Source: Sphingomonas insulae
GTDB lineage: Bacteria; Pseudomonadota; Alphaproteobacteria; Sphingomonadales; Sphingomonadaceae
Length of the DNA: 64,000 nt
Direction: 5' to 3'
NCBI RefSeq assembly: GCF_010450875.1
Contig: NZ_CP048419.1
Location: 1 to 64,000 of the forward strand
Shown in pieces: positions 16,601-23,932 of the stretch. A program made the translations under genes and the position numbers. The stretch's first letter is position 1, and each line of letters begins with the position of its first letter. The notes below the pieces were generated by a model. It made no database searches. It was not told the DNA's origin and saw only the letters and a program-made list of their open reading frames with translations.

Positions 16601-17041
16601 GCCCGGGTCCATCAGGGAGGCACCCGGATCGATATTGGCCTCGACGGGATAAGGCTTGATGAGCCGCTGGCAGAAACCGTGGATTGTCGAGCAGGTGATT
16701 TCGTCAATTTGAGCGGCCGCCTGGTCCAGGTTCGCTTGCTGCGCGGGCGAGAGACCTTCCGGCAGCGCGATGCGCAACTCGCGGGGAACGTTTCCATCTA
16801 AAAGTTCGTCGACGAAGTCGCGGACACGGGCGAGCAGCTCGCTGGCCGCAAGTTCGGTAAAGGTGACGGCCGCAATTGCCTTAGGGGCAGCGCCAGCGGC
16901 GAGCAGTAACGTCAGCCGCCCGGCCATGACCGCAGTTTTGCCCGAACCAGCGCCGGCCTCAACGAGGACAGAGCGATCGTGCGCAGTCATCGCGGTGAGC
17001 CGCGCAGGCTCGTCACGGAGCACCGGGGTTGCGATGTTCAT
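13661..17041 (-). CDS. AddA/RecB-like UvrD helicase with C-terminal nuclease
   Basis: 1126 residues. All main superfamily 1 motifs are present: GAGSGKT (30-36), DEFQDTDP (near 395), LFLVGDPKQAIYRFRGAD, VTMHASKGLEWP and YVAATRARELL. The C-terminus carries a PD-(D/E)XK nuclease with DALCIGEDGRPELVIDWKSD (near 1080) and a downstream Y-x2-Q-x2-R-Y. This is the domain order of AddA. The ATG overlaps the AddB-like stop as ATGA, as in addBA operons. It likely resects double-strand ends. Because it sits in an operon of restriction genes, it may degrade DNA they have cut rather than serve as the main repair enzyme. Confidence 0.88.
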   Translation of the reverse strand: MNIATPVLRDEPARLTAMTAHDRSVLVEAGAGSGKTAVMAGRLTLLLAAGAAPKAIAAVTFTELAASELLARVRDFVDELLDGNVPRELRIALPEGLSPAQQANLDQAAAQIDEITCSTIHGFCQRLIKPYPVEANIDPGASLMDPGQADLIFSDTVDRWLRNTLDSGEESLVSELVFQNPVKASELITTAAGALRDNRVLIAPEVDAISPLVASFCTAARAYRTFVLETAAQELESIAGASAFVEMGEAVAFAVEDQTPSALVRLLASAPHPSLCTGKGTFSAYKKKGKWETAAKAAGLSKADGGLLNAQAEELHLACCRAWTTLLQAVAGRVLADLIAAIQPIADSFRDYKRSAALLDFDDLIFAARDLLRDHPVVREALAKRYAHVLVDEFQDTDPLQTEIFWRLCGDPIATADPQDWAGYRIRPGALFLVGDPKQAIYRFRGADVAAYIRAREAIRALNPQDLLSISTNFRSCAAILAYVNERFAPHMTIEKGQPGFTELDSFHPDHGEGLCVAALPVTCAGDDGKAKAGVQRDCEAEAVAEMCCRLIGSQIIVDRKTDERRPCRPGDIALLAPGGTELWRYEEALEKRGVPVATQAGKGFYRRQEVQDLIAITRVLADHRDNLALIALLRGPLVGLTEEQLLDLVWRQPRDPERPDARPRLNIHLDAGAIENRYAREVVEKLQVLRRGINSTTPHQLLAEAIDVLRVRPTLLQRHGGQAERPLANVDLFLSLAQPYGVRGLKAFADAMTAAWEGKAGSVEGRPDAQEEAVSLVTMHASKGLEWPIVVPINTMTTGNDVRDPIIDNDTRRIFLPIFGIAPPGYEEAKAAETAERERERLRLWYVAATRARELLVLPKLDVTPAKSSWNALMDLDLDRLPLIEIDQHPPGFETVDRDPVNEQTRDVFANEAAAVVAATTKLRWVTPSRDENPTGPLDVAPMTEIVLGVDDEPAANQAVAVQGGRERGLIIHKLLEEVLTGETADDAKALAARAADLIRDLGREGGVDPELGLSADEMAGAVARTLTLPEIAGIRPRLVPELPVYGTNEDDGIELATSGIVDALCIGEDGRPELVIDWKSDVNPTAAAMDHYRSQVLRYLTVTGISKGLVVFVTTGNILPVADG

Positions 17042-19689
17042 CAAATCGCCTCCCAGACGCGCGCGGCATCGCCCAATGCTTGGCGGGCTGGCTCCAGCTT
17101 GCGAGGGCAATAGCCGTTGCCGGCATTTGCCGGCAGTGCAAAGCTCAGATCGTCATAGTCACCGCCATTGTCGGGGCCGATTACGGCCCTTCCACCCAGC
17201 AGGCTTGCGCGAGCTGCCCGGAGGTGGCTGGCGAGGTCCTCTAACACGGCCGCCGGCTCATCGAGGTGGCGGGCTTCGTTATCACGAGGGTAGAGCAATG
17301 CCGCATCGATCTCGATGCCATCCCCCATCAGCGCCTTCACCGCGTAGGCATAGAGGCAGCGCTGCAGTTCCTTCCCACCCTGAAGGACCACCGACTCCTT
17401 CGGCAGCTTGCCGCCTTTATAGTCGAGGACCCGTGCTTTCGATCCGTCACCCGATAGATCGAGGCGGTCGATATACCCCGAAATTTTAAATCCCGTGTCA
17501 GCGATCTCTACTGGCGTGGTTGCGTCCCAGGGCAAGGCTCCATTGGACTTTGCTTCCTGTCCCCCGAAGGGCACCTCAGTATAGCACTTCTGGTCCGGAA
17601 GGGCTGCTTCGGGATGGGTGAGCGCGTTCGATGCAACCTGTTTGGTTTCGTCCACCGTGCGGCGCCACACGACCAGCGGAGGTACAGCCTGTTCGGCTTC
17701 CCACTTTCCGGAGATAGTCGCTGCGGACTGCTCGATAGCGGCGCTGACCTGATCTGGGCGAGCATCGGCCAGACTCCCCTGCTCCTCCAGCAGCCGCACT
17801 GCATGATCGAGCGTGTCGTGGAGCAGAATGCCACTCTGGCGAGCATCAAGCACCAGCGCCTCGTCTGCGCTCTCCAGGGGCCTGATCCCGAGCGCATAGC
17901 TCCAAATGAAGCCGAGCGGATTGCGCAGCAGCTTGGCTAGCGAGCTTGCCGACTGCACGCGCCGCAGAGCGCCCAGCACTGCTGGATGATCGGGACGGAT
18001 CATCCCGTCGTGGGCAGTAACCGCGGCGAGCTGCCAATTGCTCCAACACTCGGCTGCCGAGCGTGCCTGATCGCTTGAGGCAAAGTCGACAGGGCGCGCC
18101 ACCAAGCGATCGCTTTCGCTCATCGAATGCGCCGGGCGACGATTGCGGCGCACATAGCGGGCCTCTGGCTGTCCGCGTAGCAACGGACTTTTGCCGAGCA
18201 GCCGTCCCTCGCTGTCGCGGCGTGCACGCGACAGCACGACCTGGCCCGTCGTGGTAGACAGGATCGTCTCGAAGTCCCGGCGGTCAGCAGCGGTAACCGG
18301 CAGCGGGTCGAGCTCATCCACCGGCACGATATGATCAGATAATAGCCGATCTTCGGAGATCCGCCGCGGCCATCCGGTGGACGTCAATCCGAGCAGGCGT
18401 ACAAACTTTCGGGGCGAGGCGGCCAGCGCCGACGCCGGCATCCACGCCACCGAAACACAAGCGTCGCAGGCATCCTCCTGTCGCAGCGCATCAATGGTGA
18501 CGTCGATCGCAGCTGGGCTGCCGGCGAGAAGTGCCTTCTTCCAAATGCGCAGCGCACCGCCTGACAGAAACGCGCGCCCGATATCGTCAGCTTCGCTGGC
18601 ACCACGGCTGAGCGTCTCAATGATCGCACGTAGCTTGGAGTTGTGATCAACGCCGTCGGGCCATTGGTCGGCGGTTAGACCGCTCAGGAGCCGTTGCCAT
18701 GCATCGGGAGAGGATAGTGGAGCGTCAGGCGGCAGCACGCGCTGCCAGCCCTCAGGAAGCGTCTGGAACGGCCCTGAACCGGCAAGCAGCGTCGCGAGCC
18801 GTCGCAGGTGCGTTTGCGACAGCCCGCGTACCAATATGTCGGCGAGCGCCGCGGCCGCCTGACCATCCCGCGTAGTCACCACCCGGATGCTATGGACGAA
18901 GTGGAGGTCGATGTTGGCATCTGCCCTAAGCGCCATGAACTCGTCGTCATAGGCGGCAGGAGCCGCCGCGGCGATCGCGATCTCCGATGGTTTGGCGGTG
19001 CCGCTGGTGATCAGCTCGCGCGCCCAGCGCAGTGCCTCGATCGCCTCATGGTAGCCGCTTGCCGCGCTCATCGCCTCTATCTGCGGCGTGGCAGGTTCCG
19101 AGCGGATGATATCGACGGACGAACTCTCCAACCACTCAGGAGCCGAACGCGGACCCGCGTTCCAGCGCACCGGCAACGTTTCGGCGAGCCCAGCCAACAA
19201 CTCGCGCCAGCATGGGGAAAGCTCGCTAATGCCGATGATCTCGATCTCGCCGAACAGCGCAGGAGCATGGCGAAGGCGCGCCATAGCCTGCGACGCAAGA
19301 TCTACGGGTCGTCGCATCGAGGAAGGCAGGCGTTCTAGGACGGCCTGCTCGAGCGTGGCCATGGCCGCAAGCCGCGGGTGATCGCTGGCTCTTGCCGACA
19401 GATCGATGCCAGTACGCCAGACCTTGTGCAGGGTGTCGGCTGCAGCTCCTACCATGCCCGGGAGAAGCTTGATCGCGTCCAGCTCACCGAGGTCGATATC
19501 GGGCAAAACTTGCTGGATCGCGTCGCGTAACGTCTCGGCGTCGATTGGCTGCGCAAAGCCGCCGGCGAGACGGGCAGCCAACTGCTCGAATGCCATGACT
19601 TGGACGCCGTGCCGCCGATTGCGGGCGGCGTCTAGCCGGACTTCGTGGGATGCGAGGCGGCCATGTGCTACATAGGTCTGCCGCTTCAT
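17041..19689 (-). CDS. AddB-like protein with PD-(D/E)XK nuclease domain
   Basis: 882 residues from ATG 19689, behind GGGGGCGGGG; an upstream in-frame start is possible. The N-terminal two thirds resemble the inactive helicase part of AddB. The C-terminal third holds the nuclease: GYIDRLDLSGDGSKARVLDYKGGKLP (near 740-760), then QRCLYAYAV. Known AddB nucleases have four cysteines binding an iron-sulfur cluster; here the end has only GYCPRK and no Cys-x2-Cys pair, so the cluster appears to be missing. It forms an operon with the AddA-like gene (4-base overlap) and lies 46 bp after mcrC. Confidence 0.82.
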   Translation of the reverse strand: MKRQTYVAHGRLASHEVRLDAARNRRHGVQVMAFEQLAARLAGGFAQPIDAETLRDAIQQVLPDIDLGELDAIKLLPGMVGAAADTLHKVWRTGIDLSARASDHPRLAAMATLEQAVLERLPSSMRRPVDLASQAMARLRHAPALFGEIEIIGISELSPCWRELLAGLAETLPVRWNAGPRSAPEWLESSSVDIIRSEPATPQIEAMSAASGYHEAIEALRWARELITSGTAKPSEIAIAAAAPAAYDDEFMALRADANIDLHFVHSIRVVTTRDGQAAAALADILVRGLSQTHLRRLATLLAGSGPFQTLPEGWQRVLPPDAPLSSPDAWQRLLSGLTADQWPDGVDHNSKLRAIIETLSRGASEADDIGRAFLSGGALRIWKKALLAGSPAAIDVTIDALRQEDACDACVSVAWMPASALAASPRKFVRLLGLTSTGWPRRISEDRLLSDHIVPVDELDPLPVTAADRRDFETILSTTTGQVVLSRARRDSEGRLLGKSPLLRGQPEARYVRRNRRPAHSMSESDRLVARPVDFASSDQARSAAECWSNWQLAAVTAHDGMIRPDHPAVLGALRRVQSASSLAKLLRNPLGFIWSYALGIRPLESADEALVLDARQSGILLHDTLDHAVRLLEEQGSLADARPDQVSAAIEQSAATISGKWEAEQAVPPLVVWRRTVDETKQVASNALTHPEAALPDQKCYTEVPFGGQEAKSNGALPWDATTPVEIADTGFKISGYIDRLDLSGDGSKARVLDYKGGKLPKESVVLQGGKELQRCLYAYAVKALMGDGIEIDAALLYPRDNEARHLDEPAAVLEDLASHLRAARASLLGGRAVIGPDNGGDYDDLSFALPANAGNGYCPRKLEPARQALGDAARVWEAI

Positions 19690-19735
19690 GCCCCGCCCCC
19701 GTGATACGTTCACATCTTGTCCATTCTGAGTAGAT

Positions 19736-21082
19736 TTATGGGGCGACCAGGGCAATATCTTGGGACTGCTCTGCAGCGTCGCGCGAAATGCAGCAGGTGA
19801 GCAGGAGTTGCACTAGCCTCTGAGTCACGTCAGCCCTTCCATCAAGGGAGACGGTCGCGGCATAAAGTCGCCGGTCTGCAGTCCCGCGAACGTAACGCGA
19901 CACGAGCAACTCATTCTCGCTCTGTAGACCAGGATGATGCGGATATAGCAGAAGCAGCCGAGACACATCATAAACGTGAGCATAGGCCAACATCTGGTGG
20001 ACGTCGGCCTCCTTGATATCGTGTTGGGCGTCCTCCGTCGCTGCGGACAGCCTCTTCCACTTCGTGTCAGCAATCAGCACCGGAAGTCCATCCCGTAGAA
20101 CGACGATATCTGGTTGGGTCATGAAGCTGCGCGTCTTTGCGGTTCGCTCGCTCTCATCGAGAACATCCAGCAGGTGGTCCCGGGGTCGTTGCAGGCAGAC
20201 CCTGACGTCCTGCCCCCGCAGCGCTCGGAGGATAAGCTTGCCTACATAGCGTTCGAACAGCTTGCCCATGTCGAACACGAGTGCAAACCCATGGTGCTGC
20301 CCGGCATCGGCAGCTTGAAAACGATCGCCGAGCAATAGTTCGGCCAGTTTTACGACCATGTGCCAGGCGCGATTGGTGCGATCGAGTACCAGATCGTCCC
20401 AAGGGAGCCGGCCATTGGGCGTTGAATTGACCTGTCCGTAGGCGAAGAGAAGCTCGCTTAACCGACGCTCATTATCCGGTGCCCGTGCGAGCGCGCGCAG
20501 TCGGCTAACGGCTGCCTTGACGATCCTGTTCAACGGTATGTCCGCGCTTAGAGCATCGAAGCGGCAGGCAAGCTTTGATGGATTGGCAGCGAGCAGAGTG
20601 AACTGCCGTGTAACATCCAGTCGCCCTCGTAGCGCACGCAAGTCATCGGCCTGCTGAACATACCGTCTCGGCAACCCGCGCTGTAGAGCGGCGAATGTCA
20701 GATCGCAAAACCGTCGGATCAGGATTTCAAGCAGAGTCTCGTGCTGCACATTCATGCCCGCGAACCGCTCGGCATCAATCGAAAGATCGAACGCGACCGA
20801 CAGCATCTCGACGAGCCGGGTACGCGCTACGGCGTCGCCCTCGCTCTCATCGATCTTCGGCAAGATTTCGAGCGTGACAGCAGGGCTGGCGATCACGCCC
20901 ACCATCCCCTGCGTGCGGATTTTGCGGTGGTTGTCGACCAGAATCCGTGCGCCGTCACGGCCGCCAAGCTCGCTGGCTTTCGCCACGCGTAACAGTTGCT
21001 CGGCCTTGTTTCGATCAAGGGGAGATTCGACCCACGGGGAAAGCGGAACGTCGCTCCACTCGTTCGTAGTGAGCAGCGTCAT
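19736..21082 (-). CDS. mcrC: McrC nuclease subunit of McrBC system
   Basis: 448 residues. The N-terminal McrC region includes GMVGVIASPAVTLEILPKI. The C-terminal PD-(D/E)XK core is QPDIVVLRDGLPVLIADTKWKR, with Asp and D-x-K in place. McrC cuts DNA when stimulated by the McrB GTPase on modified sites. ATGA overlap with mcrB gives coupled translation. The protein is longer than E. coli McrC, about 350 residues, but fits the wider family. Confidence 0.9.
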   Translation of the reverse strand: MTLLTTNEWSDVPLSPWVESPLDRNKAEQLLRVAKASELGGRDGARILVDNHRKIRTQGMVGVIASPAVTLEILPKIDESEGDAVARTRLVEMLSVAFDLSIDAERFAGMNVQHETLLEILIRRFCDLTFAALQRGLPRRYVQQADDLRALRGRLDVTRQFTLLAANPSKLACRFDALSADIPLNRIVKAAVSRLRALARAPDNERRLSELLFAYGQVNSTPNGRLPWDDLVLDRTNRAWHMVVKLAELLLGDRFQAADAGQHHGFALVFDMGKLFERYVGKLILRALRGQDVRVCLQRPRDHLLDVLDESERTAKTRSFMTQPDIVVLRDGLPVLIADTKWKRLSAATEDAQHDIKEADVHQMLAYAHVYDVSRLLLLYPHHPGLQSENELLVSRYVRGTADRRLYAATVSLDGRADVTQRLVQLLLTCCISRDAAEQSQDIALVAP

Positions 21083-23922
21083 GCGGTCAGCTTGTCATAG
21101 GCTTCCTGATCGAAAGTGCGTCGAACTCGATATCGAACCCGTTCCTGCTCGCCATCGTCACCACTCCGGCCGAAAGGGGCGAGCTTGGTCGTTTCAATGA
21201 AGCCATCGCCAAGCAAGCGGCGGACCTTCGCCAAGTCCTCGTAGAAATATTCTTGAAGTAGGGGGATAATCCGGTTGCGCATCCGCTCGTCAACGTCTGC
21301 CTTAGTGCCGCAACCGATCAGATAAGCGTGCCCGATCTGATGATCTCGGTCCAGGAGATACTCGATGCGATCGTTGAGCACGTCGAGCAGGCGGACGAGA
21401 TCGATCCCGGTGTCCTCGCTGGCGTCGGCGAGCCGATCCGGTCGTGGCATTAGCTCACGGAAGTCGAAGCGACGACGGAGCGCTGTATCGAGCAGGGCGA
21501 TCGAGCGATCGGCCGTGTTCATGGTGCCGACGATATGGAGGTTTGCGGGCAGCCCGAACTCCGTTTTGGAATAAGGCAAAATTACTTTACGCTCCTCCCG
21601 CCCACCGAGACGCTTGTCGGCTTCAATCAGGGTGATGAGCTCACCAAACACACGAGAAATGTTGGCGCGATTAATTTCGTCGATTACCAACACGAATGGC
21701 TGTTCGCCCTCGTCGGCAGCCACGCTGGCTTGCCCGGCTCCTGCATATTGCTCGAGCGCCGCTAGGTTCAGGTCCGCACGAGCGAGCTCGTAGAGAGACC
21801 CCATCGAGAAGCCGCGTGGATAGATCTCCTCCACGGGTACCCCTTCGCGGTCCTGCCATAGCCAGCGTACTTTCCGACGGTTGGCATACTCGTCGGTGTC
21901 TCGAGGTTGGTATTCGTAAGGGCCCATGACTTCCGCAATGGCGCGGAAGCGGGAGTTGCCGCGCGAGATGACGAGGATGTCGCCTTCGCGCACACGGTTA
22001 CGAAAGGCGTAGGAGTATTTGACATAGCCGCTCTGGTTCGAGATTTCTCTGTCTGGCACATGCTGGGCATATTTCTCGCGAGCTGCCTTCAGGATCGCGT
22101 CGCGTTCAGCGAACTCCGGTCTCGACAGGTCGATCTGGTTTCCCCACCCTAAGAGTACGTAGCCACCAGCGAGGGACTCCTCGAGGAGATAATCCTCCTC
22201 AGGGTTGGCTGCTTCACCGATCGACATCTTGAAAATGCGTCGGTCCGTGAGGGACAGTGGTGCTGCGTCGCTCCGAACCACCGACATCGCACGCTTCGCG
22301 ATGCGCAGGAGCAGACCAGGCTCGGATTGCAAACTGAAGCCGGCTTGTGCCGCGTCTCCATCTCCAAGCCCTTGATGCGGTCGCAATCCCTCCACGAACT
22401 CCTCGTAGGAGTAACTTTCGTGGAAGGTCACAAAGGCAATCCGACCGAGCGCCGATAGCTCCCGATAACGCTGCATCAACGCCGGCCGGAGATCGTCGTC
22501 AGTTAGAATGGGCGCATTGGCGGCAAGCCGATCGCACAGCCGTACAGCTTCTCCAGCGCTCGCGTAGGTCTTTCCAGTCCCGGGTGGGCCGAACAGGATC
22601 AGGTTAGTCGGAGTTTCGCCACCCGGAGCCTCACCGGCTTCGGCGTCCCGGTCCTGAGTCGCGGTGCTGCCACCCACAATCTCATAGCCAAGGGCCGCAA
22701 GGACCTGACGAGCTTGGGTGCCTCCATATTGCCCCCGCTCGCCATGCATGTGTTCGTAGGCCGCGTTGGCAATGGCTTTCGACGGGTAGCGCACACCAGC
22801 TCGCACCGCGCGGTAACGTATGCCACTCAGGCCCCGGTTATATTTTTTCGCGAATGCCTCATCACCGAGCGTGTCGCATTCGTCCATGACCGCTTCAACG
22901 GCAGATCGATCGATAGCCGGGCCCACACCCTCTCCTTCAAGTTTGTTTTTGCATGTGACCCAGATGAAGCCCTGGACATCCCAGAGATCGCGTGGGTGCC
23001 AGTCCCACTCGCCATCCATGACTGTGAAGATGGTTCTCACCAGGTCAAGGACGCCTTCATATTCCGCAGCCGTCAGGACGTTGTTCTCGAATGGTGAGCG
23101 TCCCAGCAGGGCTATGCCGAGGTTGTGGAACCTTTGGTATATGACCGAGATCGCAGCTTCAGGCCGGGCCAACGCCTGTACGACCGTTGCAAAGATACGG
23201 GACTCGCCGAAGGGTTGGCTATCTTCCGAGCCCTCCAAGAGTAGCGGCCACGCCACCTTCAGAAAGGTCTCAGCGGCCGCTGAGGGGGGATCATTCGAAC
23301 GGGCTAGGACTCCGATTGCGGCCTCGAACACACCAGGGTGAGCTGCGCGTATCCCTTTCAAGCGAGTGGTGGTCTTGTAGTAGCCCAGCAGGTTTGTGTC
23401 GGTACTCAGCCCATCAAGGATAGCGGCGCCTAGCGCTATATCGTCGATCGCTGGATCCCGATGAAGCAGTTCGCTGACGCGAGCGACCAATGCCCGCTTA
23501 TAATCATCTTCCTCCTGATGATACCGGCTCACTCCGGTGAAGCCCCCACCCGCCTCGAAATCCGGGAAAAGACGAAGGAAGTTCTGCTTTAGTTTCTCAA
23601 GAGCATCTCTGTTGACTGCGGTATGCTCGGTCGGTGCCGTAGCGAAGCGGGCATAGTAGGTGAGCGATGCCCGGTAGCTCGCGAGGTTCGCATAAAGGTC
23701 GCCACTGATAGGGAATTTGGCCGGGTTTGGCTTCCCGTCGCGCTTATCAACGCTTGTATAGCCAAGTTCCTGGCGCAGCCCCGCAAAACCATCTGCCTCA
23801 TAGAGCGCGTCTAGATCACCATAGGCCTGATCCAGCCGCCTGGCCTGCGCCAGCTGCGTGTTGACGGTATTGCGCGAATAGCTCTGTCTCTCGAGCCATG
23901 CCCGAAAATCTCCTTCCCTCAC
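21079..23922 (-). CDS. mcrB: McrB-like AAA+ GTPase with internal EVE-like domain
   Basis: 947 residues, GTG start. Residues 1-100 (REGDFRAWLERQSYSRNTVNTQLAQARR) resemble the helical core-binding domain of tyrosine recombinases. The AAA+ module has GPPGTGKTY (near 442), VIDEINRANISRVFGELI (near 744) and MNTADRSIALLDTALRRRF (near 804). Between the P-loop and Walker B, at about 560-710, is an EVE/PUA-like domain (GYVLLGWG, GDILVISRGNSRFRAIAEV), a fold that reads modified bases. McrB assemblies drive McrC to cut modified DNA. Base specificity is unknown. The gene follows res by 10 bp in the same operon. Confidence 0.88.
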   Translation of the reverse strand: MREGDFRAWLERQSYSRNTVNTQLAQARRLDQAYGDLDALYEADGFAGLRQELGYTSVDKRDGKPNPAKFPISGDLYANLASYRASLTYYARFATAPTEHTAVNRDALEKLKQNFLRLFPDFEAGGGFTGVSRYHQEEDDYKRALVARVSELLHRDPAIDDIALGAAILDGLSTDTNLLGYYKTTTRLKGIRAAHPGVFEAAIGVLARSNDPPSAAAETFLKVAWPLLLEGSEDSQPFGESRIFATVVQALARPEAAISVIYQRFHNLGIALLGRSPFENNVLTAAEYEGVLDLVRTIFTVMDGEWDWHPRDLWDVQGFIWVTCKNKLEGEGVGPAIDRSAVEAVMDECDTLGDEAFAKKYNRGLSGIRYRAVRAGVRYPSKAIANAAYEHMHGERGQYGGTQARQVLAALGYEIVGGSTATQDRDAEAGEAPGGETPTNLILFGPPGTGKTYASAGEAVRLCDRLAANAPILTDDDLRPALMQRYRELSALGRIAFVTFHESYSYEEFVEGLRPHQGLGDGDAAQAGFSLQSEPGLLLRIAKRAMSVVRSDAAPLSLTDRRIFKMSIGEAANPEEDYLLEESLAGGYVLLGWGNQIDLSRPEFAERDAILKAAREKYAQHVPDREISNQSGYVKYSYAFRNRVREGDILVISRGNSRFRAIAEVMGPYEYQPRDTDEYANRRKVRWLWQDREGVPVEEIYPRGFSMGSLYELARADLNLAALEQYAGAGQASVAADEGEQPFVLVIDEINRANISRVFGELITLIEADKRLGGREERKVILPYSKTEFGLPANLHIVGTMNTADRSIALLDTALRRRFDFRELMPRPDRLADASEDTGIDLVRLLDVLNDRIEYLLDRDHQIGHAYLIGCGTKADVDERMRNRIIPLLQEYFYEDLAKVRRLLGDGFIETTKLAPFGRSGDDGEQERVRYRVRRTFDQEAYDKLTA

Positions 23923-23932
23923 GTCCTACCCC

